A stretch of 55,037 bases of DNA from Candidatus Nomurabacteria bacterium (GTDB lineage: Bacteria > Patescibacteriota > Minisyncoccia > Phycocordibacterales > UBA9973), in the NCBI GenBank assembly GCA_026396065.1, contig JAPLXO010000010.1:57073-112109 (forward strand), read 5' to 3'. The notes beneath the pieces are model-generated. The model was not told the DNA's origin and ran no database searches. It saw nothing but the letters and a program-made list of their open reading frames with translations. Below are positions 8,637 to 17,785 of this stretch, piece after piece. Position 1 is the stretch's first letter. The number at the start of each line of letters is the position of its first letter. Both the position numbers and the translations under genes were made by a program.

Positions 8637-9248
8637 ATGAAAAAAATAGTACTTTTTGATTTTGATGGAGTGCTCGTAGATACATTGCTTATTTATTATG
8701 GAATAAGTAAACAAGTTAACAGTGACATGTCACTCGAAGAGTATAAAACTTTTTTTGAAGGAAATATTCATGATGCGATAAGGCAAGATGGAAGTATGAG
8801 AAAACCACATAAGGATTTTCATAGAGAATTTGAACCATTTATACGAGAAATAAAAATACCACAAATATTAAAAGACATTTTAAATAATTTAGCTCACAAA
8901 TACACTTTAATTATAGTGTCTTCAACACCTACAAATGCTATTAAACAAATTTTAAAAAATGAACGAGTTGAAAATTGTTTTACAGATGTATTGGGCGCAG
9001 ATGTACATACGTCAAAAATAGTAAAAATAAATAGTTTACTTGAAGAATATAAAATAGAACCAAAAAATGTATTATTTATTACTGACACATTGGGGGATAT
9101 ACGAGAAGGAGAAAAATGTAATGTTCAATCTATCGCTGTATCTTGGGGTTTCCATGAAAAGGAAGTGCTCGAAAAAGGGAAGCCATTTGCAATTATTGAT
9201 AATCCTATAGATTTAGAAAATAAAGTAGATGAATTTTTTGTAGTATAA
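8637..9248 (+). CDS. HAD-family hydrolase (phosphatase-like)
   Basis: LFDFDGVLVDT motif I, IVSSTPTNAI, FITDTLGDIREG. Confidence 0.85.
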   Translation: MKKIVLFDFDGVLVDTLLIYYGISKQVNSDMSLEEYKTFFEGNIHDAIRQDGSMRKPHKDFHREFEPFIREIKIPQILKDILNNLAHKYTLIIVSSTPTNAIKQILKNERVENCFTDVLGADVHTSKIVKINSLLEEYKIEPKNVLFITDTLGDIREGEKCNVQSIAVSWGFHEKEVLEKGKPFAIIDNPIDLENKVDEFFVV

Positions 9249-9256
9249 TTAGTTTA

Positions 9257-9841
9257 ATGCATCATAAATATCACACAGAAGGAATAATACTAGGAAGTAA
9301 TGATTTCGGAGAGACTGGAAAGTTTTACTCTATTTTTACGCGTGAATTGGGAATGATAAATGCTACAGCTCAAGGTGTGAGGAAGATGTCTTCAAAATTG
9401 CGCTATGTTTTGCAGGACTTTAATTATGTGAAAGTCGACTTAGTTCGTGGTAAAGAATTGTGGAGAATTACTAGTGCTTCAAAAACAAATGAGTTAGAGA
9501 AAATTTCTAAGACAAAAATTGGGTTGATAACTCTTGCAAATATTTCACGTCTATTAAAAAGACTTCTTTCTGGAGAAGAACAAAATGAGGCTTTATTTGC
9601 AGATTTAATTGATGGTTTGCGTATTTTAGAGATAAAAGTAGAAAAAGGGGAAAATTTAAATAATATTGAGACTGTATTAGTTTTAAGAATTTTATATAAT
9701 CTTGGATATTTTAGTAATGATAAAAATATTTCAAGTTTGATACTTTCTCCTTTCACAGAAGATGTATTATTATATGCAGAAAAAAATCGTTCTATTATTT
9801 TGTCACAAATAAACAAGGCTTTAGGTGAAACACAAATGTAA
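9257..9841 (+). CDS. recO: DNA repair protein RecO
   Basis: HTEGIILGSNDFGETGKFYSIFTRELGMINATAQGVRK...SKLRYVLQDF is the RecO N-terminal OB-fold pattern. Confidence 0.85.
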   Translation: MHHKYHTEGIILGSNDFGETGKFYSIFTRELGMINATAQGVRKMSSKLRYVLQDFNYVKVDLVRGKELWRITSASKTNELEKISKTKIGLITLANISRLLKRLLSGEEQNEALFADLIDGLRILEIKVEKGENLNNIETVLVLRILYNLGYFSNDKNISSLILSPFTEDVLLYAEKNRSIILSQINKALGETQM

Positions 9842-9894
9842 CACCTGCCCCATAAAAGATTTTAAAATCTTGTTCGGGGTGTTATAATTAAACA

Positions 9895-11823
9895 ATGGAA
9901 ACAGACGAAGAAAAAGAAAAACTTCATCGCTTGGAAGATATGAAAACAAAGCTTTTCAGCAAGAGTTATAAATCTATTCTTGCCAAGCGTTCTGGGATTT
10001 TACATAGAACACATTATGACATCGCAGATGAATGGCAAAATGAAGAGCATGCTGAAAATTTAACAAGTAAGATATTTATGAAAACTTCTTTATTTAAAAA
10101 ATTCTTTATTTTTTCGATAGGTTTTTTCCTAATAGCACTTATTTTTGCTGGATATACTTTTTTCGGTGGAGGAAATACTGTTTCAAATGAAAATATAGAT
10201 ATACAAATTTTAGGAAATACCTTTACAGCAGGAGGAGAAGAATTACCGTTACAAATTGAAATTACAAATAAAAATAGTGCTGCTCTTGAGCTCGCTGATT
10301 TAATTGTAGAATATCCAAAAGGTTCATCTACTGATTTATCTCAAGATGTTAATCGTATTCGTGATTCTCTGGGTACTATTCCAGCAGGAAAGGTGCAGAC
10401 AGATAATGTAAAAGTTGTTTTATTTGGTGAACAAGGAAGTACACGACCAGTAAAAATTTCTATCGAATATCGTGTAGAAGGAAGCAACGCAATTTTTGTT
10501 AAAGAAAAAGATTATTCTGTTTCTATTAGTTCTGCGCCAATAGATCTTTCTATAAATGCACCTGATGAAATGAGTCCAAATCAAGATGTTACTTTTATTG
10601 TTAAAACAAATTTAAATGCAACGAAACCAATTTCAGGTTTATTGCTAAAAGTAGATTATCCAACTGGTTTTCAAATTACGACATCTAATCCTACACCAAC
10701 AAATGGTTCCAATATTTGGGATTTAGGTGATCTTTCTCCTGGAGCAGAAAGAGACATTAGTATTACTGGAAAAATAATTGGAGCAGGTGAAGGTGAACAA
10801 AAAAGTTTTCATTTTTTTGTAGGATCTCCAAATGCTTCCGATAAATCATCTATTGGTGTAATTTTTAATTCTGTTGGGCATACTGTATTAATTAAAAAAC
10901 CTTTTATTCAAGCAAGGCTTTTGGTTAATGGAGTTTATCAGAGTGAGTATGCATCTGATTCAAATACAAATATTTCTGGATCTATTGAATGGGTTAATAA
11001 TTTAACAACAAAATTAAATGATGTTTCTATTGTCGCTAAAATTTCTGGTAGTGCTTTAGATAAAAATAAAATAATTAGCCAAAATGGTTTTTATAATTCA
11101 CTAGATAATACTATTACTTGGGACAGAAATTCTCTTTCTCAGTTTACTCAGGTTGATCCTGGAGATACTGGAACTGTAGATTTTTCTTTACATCCAGTTT
11201 CACTTTTTTCTTCCGGAGGATTAGTTAGTGATCCATTAATACATATTGATGTTTCTATTAGTGGTAAACAACCACAAGAAGGAAATACTGTAAGTATGTT
11301 GACTGATTCTGAATCTAAAACAATTAAAATAATTTCTGATCTTGGTTTTATAAATAAAGCACTTTATTATTCTGGAGCGTTTCCAAATACTGGACCTATT
11401 CCTCCAAAAGTAGGACAAGAGACCACTTATACAGTAGTTTGGTCTATTTCAAATACTTCAAATAATATTTCTAAAGCAAAAATAAGTTCTACTCTTCCTT
11501 CGTGGGCTAGATTTGTAGGGCCTGTTTCTCCTGCTGCTGAAGATTTGCAATATAATGCAAATACAAAAGAAATTGCTTGGAACATCGGCATAATACCAAA
11601 AGGCACTGGTATTGCTGGAGGTACAAAAGAAGTTTCATTTCAAATTGCCTTCACTCCATCTTTGTCACAAGTGGGTACCGCACCAATTTTGATAAATGAC
11701 TCTGCTTTGACTGCTCACGATGATTTTGCTAATGTAGACTTGAGAGTAAATAAATCGTCTCTTACTACAAATCTTGCTAGTGATTCAGCGTTGCCTTCTG
11801 GTGGTGCTAGAGTAGTACAATAA
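9895..11823 (+). CDS. Membrane-anchored protein with repeated beta-sandwich (DUF11/CARDB-like) ectodomain
   Basis: Single TM near residue 75 (FFIFSIGFFLIALIFAGYTFF) followed by repeats such as LDLSINAPDEMSPNQDVTF and NIWDLGDLSPGAERDISITGKI. Confidence 0.6.
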   Translation: METDEEKEKLHRLEDMKTKLFSKSYKSILAKRSGILHRTHYDIADEWQNEEHAENLTSKIFMKTSLFKKFFIFSIGFFLIALIFAGYTFFGGGNTVSNENIDIQILGNTFTAGGEELPLQIEITNKNSAALELADLIVEYPKGSSTDLSQDVNRIRDSLGTIPAGKVQTDNVKVVLFGEQGSTRPVKISIEYRVEGSNAIFVKEKDYSVSISSAPIDLSINAPDEMSPNQDVTFIVKTNLNATKPISGLLLKVDYPTGFQITTSNPTPTNGSNIWDLGDLSPGAERDISITGKIIGAGEGEQKSFHFFVGSPNASDKSSIGVIFNSVGHTVLIKKPFIQARLLVNGVYQSEYASDSNTNISGSIEWVNNLTTKLNDVSIVAKISGSALDKNKIISQNGFYNSLDNTITWDRNSLSQFTQVDPGDTGTVDFSLHPVSLFSSGGLVSDPLIHIDVSISGKQPQEGNTVSMLTDSESKTIKIISDLGFINKALYYSGAFPNTGPIPPKVGQETTYTVVWSISNTSNNISKAKISSTLPSWARFVGPVSPAAEDLQYNANTKEIAWNIGIIPKGTGIAGGTKEVSFQIAFTPSLSQVGTAPILINDSALTAHDDFANVDLRVNKSSLTTNLASDSALPSGGARVVQ

Positions 11824-11837
11824 TTTTAACTAAAAAA

Positions 11838-13163
11838 ATGCAGAAAGAAAACAAAAAAGAAAATGAGTTGATGGAAAAAATAGTGAGCCTTTGTAAAAGA
11901 CGCGGTTTTATTTTTCAAGGTTCAGAAATTTATGGTGGAATGGCCGGTTTTTATGATTATGGTCCACTCGGTACACTTCTTAAAAGAAATATTGAGAAAT
12001 CGTGGATAAAGCAGTTTGTCGAGTTTAAAGAAAATGTATATTTGATTGATACGCCGATACTCATGCATCCTCGTGTATGGGAAGCATCAGGGCATACGGC
12101 AGAATTCGCGGATCCTCTTGTGGAGTGTAAAAAGTGTAAAAACAAGTTTCGCGCTGATCAGTTAGATAGTGACAAATGCCCAAATGATGGAGAAACACTT
12201 GGTGCTATTTCAAAATTCAATCTAATGCTTGAAACAAAAGTAGGAGCGTCAGAAGATACATCAATAAAAACATATCTTCGACCAGAAGAAGCACAAAATA
12301 TTTTTATTGATTTCAAAAATATTGTAGATTCTTTTTCACCGAAACTTCCTTTTGGCGTGGCTCAAATCGGTAAAGCATTTCGAAACGAAATTACCCCGCG
12401 AGATTTTATTTATCGTTTGCGTGAATTTCAAATAATGGAAATGGAATATTTTATTCACCCAGACATCGCATGGGAACCGATTTTCGATTCATTTTTGGCA
12501 GAACAAAAAGATTGGCTTGGCAGTATTGGAGTGGATATAGAAAAATTGCATCCAATGGAACATCCAGAATCTGGACGGGCGCATTATAGTAAAAAGACAG
12601 TTGATCTCGAATTCGAATACCCATTTGGGATAAAAGAACTCACTGGCCTCGCACATCGTGGAGATTTTGATTTAAAAAAACACGAAGAATTTTCTGGAGA
12701 AAAAATGGGAATTATGGATGAGGAGAAAGGAGAAAGAGTTGTTCCTCACGTGATTGAACCGACAATCAGTGTTGATCGAGCAATTTTAGCGCTTATGGTT
12801 TCTGCTTATCGTGAAGAAATAATAGGAGAAGATACTCGTGTATATCTCAAATTTCCACCACACATCGCACCATATAAAGCGTGTGTTTCTCCGTTATTAA
12901 AAAATAAACCAGAATTACAAACAAAAGCGCGTGAAGTTTTTTCTATTCTCAAAAAAGAATTTGGTTGGATTACATATGATGACAACGGCAACATCGGCAA
13001 ACGCTACCGCCGACAAGACGAAATCGGTACACCTTGGTGTATCGTCGTCGATTTCGACACACTCACAGATGATACTGTCACTGTCCGTGATCGTGATACT
13101 GGAACTCAAGAGAGAGTGAAAGTAATTGATTTAGTTTCTTATATAAAAGAGAAGTTGAATTAA
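11838..13163 (+). CDS. glyS: Glycyl-tRNA synthetase (dimeric class II)
   Basis: CKRRGFIFQGSEIYGGMAGFYDYGPLGTLLKRNI, REFQIMEMEYF, LAHRGDFDLKKH, C-terminal anticodon-binding domain. Confidence 0.96.
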   Translation: MQKENKKENELMEKIVSLCKRRGFIFQGSEIYGGMAGFYDYGPLGTLLKRNIEKSWIKQFVEFKENVYLIDTPILMHPRVWEASGHTAEFADPLVECKKCKNKFRADQLDSDKCPNDGETLGAISKFNLMLETKVGASEDTSIKTYLRPEEAQNIFIDFKNIVDSFSPKLPFGVAQIGKAFRNEITPRDFIYRLREFQIMEMEYFIHPDIAWEPIFDSFLAEQKDWLGSIGVDIEKLHPMEHPESGRAHYSKKTVDLEFEYPFGIKELTGLAHRGDFDLKKHEEFSGEKMGIMDEEKGERVVPHVIEPTISVDRAILALMVSAYREEIIGEDTRVYLKFPPHIAPYKACVSPLLKNKPELQTKAREVFSILKKEFGWITYDDNGNIGKRYRRQDEIGTPWCIVVDFDTLTDDTVTVRDRDTGTQERVKVIDLVSYIKEKLN

Positions 13164-13169
13164 AACTGA

Positions 13170-13628
13170 ATGAAAACCCTCACCCTCGCATTATTATTCC
13201 GTGACGAAAAAATTCTTCTCGCGATGAAGAAAAGGAAGTTTGGTGTAGGGAAGTGGAATGGGTATGGAGGAAAACTCGATGAAGGGGAAATGCCGATTGA
13301 TGGACTCGTGCGGGAAATAAAAGAAGAAAGTAATTTAAATATACCGAAAGAACTTTGCAAAGAGTTAGGATATATCGATTTTTATTTTAATGACAAAGAA
13401 GAATGGAATCAAAGAGTGATTATTTATCGTATTGATAATTTTGTTGGTGAGCCAGAAGAAACAGAGGAAATGATGCCGAAGTGGTTTCCAATTTCAGAGA
13501 TTCCTTGGCATGAAATGTGGAAAGGGGACGACCAATGGATTCCATACGTAATTACAAATAAAAAATTCAAAGGAGAAGTTCATTTTTCTGAAGGTGGAGA
13601 GAAATTGGTAAGTTGTGTAGTGAAATAA
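13170..13628 (+). CDS. NUDIX hydrolase (MutT/8-oxo-dGTP diphosphatase-like)
   Basis: Nudix box GGKLDEGEMPIDGLVREIKEESNL. Confidence 0.9.
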   Translation: MKTLTLALLFRDEKILLAMKKRKFGVGKWNGYGGKLDEGEMPIDGLVREIKEESNLNIPKELCKELGYIDFYFNDKEEWNQRVIIYRIDNFVGEPEETEEMMPKWFPISEIPWHEMWKGDDQWIPYVITNKKFKGEVHFSEGGEKLVSCVVK

Positions 13629-13630
13629 AA

Positions 13631-13660
13631 AAATCAGACTATTTTTCAATAGCCTGATTA
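13631..13660. terminator. Bidirectional terminator-like hairpin between NUDIX and RT genes
   Basis: AATCAG-a-CTATT-tttc-AATAG-c-CTGATT between convergent genes, covering the RT stop codon. Confidence 0.65.
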
Positions 13661-15057
13661 TAGAATTTAATGAGTGCATCTGGATTTATTTTTTCATATT
13701 TTTCCAATGCTTTTTTGAGTTGTGAAGGAATATTCGCATATGTTTTATACACAAGTAAAATATAACCTATGTATCCTTTTGCTTTTCCTTGGATACTACT
13801 ATCTTGTAGTGATACATCTTGTTGTGCGTCAATGCAAGCATGATGCAAAGCAGAACGAATTTTCCTCTGTAATTTTTTAGGAATTGTTGGTCTAAAATAA
13901 TACCAGGGCGTCCATGCTTTTAAGCAATGTCTCGCTCCAGCTATTTTGTCATCCACCATTTCTTTTAGTTCTGCTCGAGTTTTTCTGTGCCTCACTAAAC
14001 GTAACCCCGTAACAAGTGGTACTTCAACTCCTACTTCGTAGATATGAATTTTCTTTTTATTGAATTTCCATATAGTAGTTTTTTCTATCGTAGCGATCAC
14101 TTTACGCAATTCTTTAGAAAGCTTAACCTTGGAGAGATAAGAGTCAGTGCTAATAGTTATGTTATCAACATATACTGAAATACATTGATGTGTGTCTGGG
14201 TAAGATTTTGGAGTTCTATATCTTAAAAAAGATTTGAAACTCGAAATCATTTTTGTGTGTGACAATACAAGTGCCATCGCAATTGGTGATGTGGGGGACC
14301 CCTGCACTAATTTGTTTTGATATGTAAGTACTTTGGACAAAATTTCAGCCATGTCATTACACAATTCGTACATTTCCTCTAGTCCGTTTGGTTTACGTAT
14401 TTGAGCACGTAATGCCTTGTTTGCCTTGTTTGTGAACAATAAACGCCTTTTTTTGAATCGCAGATCTAGATAAGTTAAATCGTACCGATTCTTACTTTCC
14501 CAGGCTTCAAAAATTGAATCGTTAGAGGTAATTTCACTTACTTTTTTGTCGACAAGTCCGTTGATTACTTCCTCGTCAACGGTGTCGTGTTTCTTTTTTA
14601 AGAACTCCCTGTGGTTTTTACTTCTCAGAAACTTTTTATATCTGAATTTGTAAAAACATAGTTCATCATATAGTAAATCTACTAGAGCATTTTTTAGTGA
14701 GAGCGAATCTACACAATGAAACGCATCTTTTAAGTCAACATCTATGATGAAGTTTGGAGTAGTGAAGACATGCGATTCTATACCTCCTAGTGTCGAGCGT
14801 TTCGGTACACCACCATAACAGTAATCGGCTATCATTGGACCTGTTGAGATCTTTGATAGGAAATTTTTGTAAATACTTTGTTGAACTAATTTTGTTGTTT
14901 CTTTTGGTGCGTGAATAGTTCTTTTCCCGCCTGAACGTTTTGGTATCGTAAAAATTCGATATTTTTGATTCGAATATACTTCTTCCAAATGTTCGACTTT
15001 TGTGTTTGTAGCATCTGCAAGTATGCGAAATGCTTCCATAGATAGCTGTTTTTCCAT
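13639..15057 (-). CDS. Reverse transcriptase, retron/UG-like (RNA-directed DNA polymerase)
   Basis: FTIPKRSGGKRTIHAPKETTKLVQQSIYKNFL (RT1), YCYGGVPKRSTLGGIESHV, VDLKDAF (motif A), QGSPTSPIAMAL (motif B-like), YVDN (motif C), VTGLRLVRHRK (VTG motif), SIQGKAKGYIGYI (thumb). Confidence 0.92.
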   Translation of the reverse strand: MEKQLSMEAFRILADATNTKVEHLEEVYSNQKYRIFTIPKRSGGKRTIHAPKETTKLVQQSIYKNFLSKISTGPMIADYCYGGVPKRSTLGGIESHVFTTPNFIIDVDLKDAFHCVDSLSLKNALVDLLYDELCFYKFRYKKFLRSKNHREFLKKKHDTVDEEVINGLVDKKVSEITSNDSIFEAWESKNRYDLTYLDLRFKKRRLLFTNKANKALRAQIRKPNGLEEMYELCNDMAEILSKVLTYQNKLVQGSPTSPIAMALVLSHTKMISSFKSFLRYRTPKSYPDTHQCISVYVDNITISTDSYLSKVKLSKELRKVIATIEKTTIWKFNKKKIHIYEVGVEVPLVTGLRLVRHRKTRAELKEMVDDKIAGARHCLKAWTPWYYFRPTIPKKLQRKIRSALHHACIDAQQDVSLQDSSIQGKAKGYIGYILLVYKTYANIPSQLKKALEKYEKINPDALIKFYNQAIEK

Positions 15058-15107
15058 TTATTTGGGTTTTACATATTTGTTTATTTATTTTTCAAAGAAA
15101 ACCGGTC

Positions 15108-15132
15108 GCCGCAGATGTAGAACACCTGCGGC
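15108..15132 (-). other. Stem-loop upstream of the RT gene
   Basis: GCCGCAGaTGT-aga-ACAcCTGCGGC (11-bp stem with one mismatch); a second hairpin ATGCAC-gta-GTGCAT lies at 15145-15159. Confidence 0.7.
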
Positions 15133-15350
15133 TCAATTCATTCTATGCACGTAGTGCATGCCTTGGTTAATATGGCATCATACCACAACCATCTGACGTT
15201 CAAATCCATAGCTAGAAACTAACTACTTGAAATAAAGAACTATTCAATGAAATGTTCATTAATAGAAACCGGGTTGTTTTTACAATAAACTTTTTTATAT
15301 TATTTGTCAATATTATATAATAAAGAAAATTTTATGATAGAATAGTCAGC

Positions 15351-16619
15351 ATGAAAGCTAAAAAAACAATTTTAAAAAATGGTTTGCGAGTGATAACTAT
15401 ACCAATGAAAGAAAGCCCGACGGTAACAGCTTTGGTATTAGTGGAAACAGGTAGTAAATATGAAACAAAAGAGATAAATGGTTTATCTCACTTTTTGGAG
15501 CATATGTGCTTCAAAGGGACAGTGAAGCGTCCTACTGCTCGTGATATTACTACAGAGCTCGATACCATGGGCGCACAATACAACGCTTTTACTGGTCAAG
15601 AATACACAGGCTACTATGCGAAAAGTGATGCGAAACATTTCAAAAAGATTTTTGATGTAGTGAGCGATGTGTATTTAAATTCCACTTTTCCAGAAACTGA
15701 AATGGAAAAAGAAAAAGGTGTGATTATAGAAGAAATAAATATGTATGAAGACTTACCAATGCGTCATGTGCAAGATATGATAATGGAAGTTTTGTATGGT
15801 GACCAGCCAGCCGGATGGAATATAGCAGGTCCAATAGAAAATATTAAAAAAATGAAACGCGATGATTTTGTAAAATACAAAAAAGAACAATATGTGCCGA
15901 AAGCTACGACTGTCGTCATTGCAGGTGGGGTTAGTGAGAAAGATATGATGACTGAAGTTAAAAAATATTTTAACCATTTAAAAAATGATAAAAAATCTGG
16001 AAAAATAAAAACTATCGAGAAACAAACTACACCAAATGCAAAAATAAAATTTAAACAAACAGACCAAACACATTTTGTTTTAGGTTTTCGTTCGCTCAAT
16101 GCTTTTGATAAAAAAAATGCAGTGAATTCCATGATGGCTGGGGTCCTCGGGGCAGGGATGAGCTCAAGACTTTTCCATAAACTTCGTGAAGAAATGGGTG
16201 TGTGTTATTACGTGCGTGCGAATACTGACCTGTACACTGACCATGGAGTTTTTCAAATTTCTTCTGGCGTAGACAATAAAAGAGTAAAAGAAGTTATCAC
16301 TGCAATTCTTAAAGAATGTGAAAAATTAAAAAATGAACTTGTCGGAGATAAAGAATTAGCGAAAGTAAAAGAGATTTTTATTTCTGGAATGAAAATGGGG
16401 TTGGAAGCGACAGATGATGTAGCAAATTTCTACGGGGGACAAGAAGTAATGGTAAAAAAGATTGAAAGTCCTGAAGACAAAGCAAAGAAAATAAAAGCTG
16501 TAACATCCAAGCAAATCCAAGCAATGGCAAAACAAATATTCCAAAACAATAAGCTAAACCTTGCACTAATTGGTCCGTTTAATGATCAAAAAGAATTTTT
16601 GCCGATTTTAAAGATCTAG
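15351..16619 (+). CDS. M16-family zinc metallopeptidase (processing-peptidase-like)
   Basis: Inverted zinc motif HFLEHMCFKGT, ARDITTELDTMGAQYNAFTGQEYTGYYAK, IIEEINMYEDLP. Confidence 0.94.
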   Translation: MKAKKTILKNGLRVITIPMKESPTVTALVLVETGSKYETKEINGLSHFLEHMCFKGTVKRPTARDITTELDTMGAQYNAFTGQEYTGYYAKSDAKHFKKIFDVVSDVYLNSTFPETEMEKEKGVIIEEINMYEDLPMRHVQDMIMEVLYGDQPAGWNIAGPIENIKKMKRDDFVKYKKEQYVPKATTVVIAGGVSEKDMMTEVKKYFNHLKNDKKSGKIKTIEKQTTPNAKIKFKQTDQTHFVLGFRSLNAFDKKNAVNSMMAGVLGAGMSSRLFHKLREEMGVCYYVRANTDLYTDHGVFQISSGVDNKRVKEVITAILKECEKLKNELVGDKELAKVKEIFISGMKMGLEATDDVANFYGGQEVMVKKIESPEDKAKKIKAVTSKQIQAMAKQIFQNNKLNLALIGPFNDQKEFLPILKI

Positions 16620-16626
16620 TTATATA

Positions 16627-16675
16627 TAAATCCCCCCTCTCCTTATTAAGGAGAGGGGGTTAGGGGGTGAGGTGA
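16627..16675 (-). repeat. Interspersed C-rich palindromic repeat
   Basis: CCCCCTCTCCTTATTAAGGAGAGGGGG core followed by TTAGGGGGTGAGGTG; related copies at about 27721 and 27781. Confidence 0.8.
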
Positions 16676-16705
16676 ATTTTGAGCTCTCTATGCTATAATA
16701 TTCTC

Positions 16706-17785
16706 ATGCAAGAAAACAACAAAAGTATGGCTATTTCTATTACTACCAGCACGATGATTCGCATTGTTTTGGTTTTACTTGGTTTCTTTTTACTTTATTA
16801 TTTAAGAGATTTAGTGCTTGTGATTTTGACATCTATTGTAATAGCTTCTTTTATCGGGTCTGCAAGTATTCGTATGAAAAGAATTGGTATTGGAAGGGTT
16901 TTTGGTGTAATTTTGCTGTATGTAGTAGGCCTTACTTTTCTATCGGGAGTGTTTTATCTTTTTGCACCGTTGCTCATTACAGAAATTTATAATTTTTCTG
17001 CATTAATTTCAAATTATTTCCCAGATTCAGGTATTTTGAATTTCTTCCATAGTGATACATTTTCTGGAGCAAAAGACGTAGTGGCTAATCTTCAAAATAA
17101 TTTATCTATTAGTACATTACTTACTACTTCTAAAGCTTTTGTTTCAAATTTATCTAGTGGATTTTTTAGTACATTATCTTATGCTTTTGGAAGTATTTTC
17201 AACGTAGTATTAATTGTCATAATTTCTTTTTATCTTTCTATACAAGAAAATGGTATTGAAGGATTTTTACGTGTAGTTGTACCACAATCACATGAAGATT
17301 ATGCAGTAGAACTTTGGGAACGTGTTCGCCATAAAATTGCTCTTTGGATAAAAGGACAAATGGTATTAGGTTTTATTGTAGCTATTTTAGTCTATCTTGT
17401 GCTTTCAATTATGGGTATAAAATATGCTTTGCTTTTGGCTGTTCTTACAGGGCTTTTTGAAATCGTACCTTATGGAATGATCGTATCTATGGTGCCGGCT
17501 ATTGGCCTTGGTTATCTCTCTAGTGGATTTTCAGGGGCATTAATGGTAGGTGGTGCCTATTTTATAATTCATCAATTTGAAGCTTATCTTTTAGCCCCAC
17601 TTATTGTGAAGCGTGTTACAGGTCTTTCACCTCTACTTGTTATTTTATCTCTTTTGGTTGGTTTTGAATTGGCTGGTTTTTGGGGAGTAATACTCGCTGT
17701 TCCAGCTGCCGTATTTACAATGGAGCTCGTTAACGATATTGAAAAAAGAAAAGTATTTCTTCGAACTAGTCATGAGCAAAAATAA
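16706..17785 (+). CDS. AI-2E family transporter (PerM/YdiK-like)
   Basis: Multi-TM; QENGIEGFLRVVVPQSHEDYAVELWERVRHKIALWIKGQMVLGFIVAIL...LTGLFEIVPYGM. Start taken at MQENNKS; longest ORF starts 16679. Confidence 0.88.
   Translation: MQENNKSMAISITTSTMIRIVLVLLGFFLLYYLRDLVLVILTSIVIASFIGSASIRMKRIGIGRVFGVILLYVVGLTFLSGVFYLFAPLLITEIYNFSALISNYFPDSGILNFFHSDTFSGAKDVVANLQNNLSISTLLTTSKAFVSNLSSGFFSTLSYAFGSIFNVVLIVIISFYLSIQENGIEGFLRVVVPQSHEDYAVELWERVRHKIALWIKGQMVLGFIVAILVYLVLSIMGIKYALLLAVLTGLFEIVPYGMIVSMVPAIGLGYLSSGFSGALMVGGAYFIIHQFEAYLLAPLIVKRVTGLSPLLVILSLLVGFELAGFWGVILAVPAAVFTMELVNDIEKRKVFLRTSHEQK

Noticed and set aside
9424-9816. 130-aa minus ORF within recO
   Set aside because: Antisense shadow ORF in AT-rich sequence.
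13639-15057. Diversity-generating retroelement
   Set aside because: RT motifs (QGSPTSP, VTG) fit retron/UG rather than DGR, and no template/variable repeat pair or Avd gene was seen nearby.
13639-15057. Group II intron
   Set aside because: No maturase X or HNH domain and no recognisable domain V/VI RNA at the flanks.
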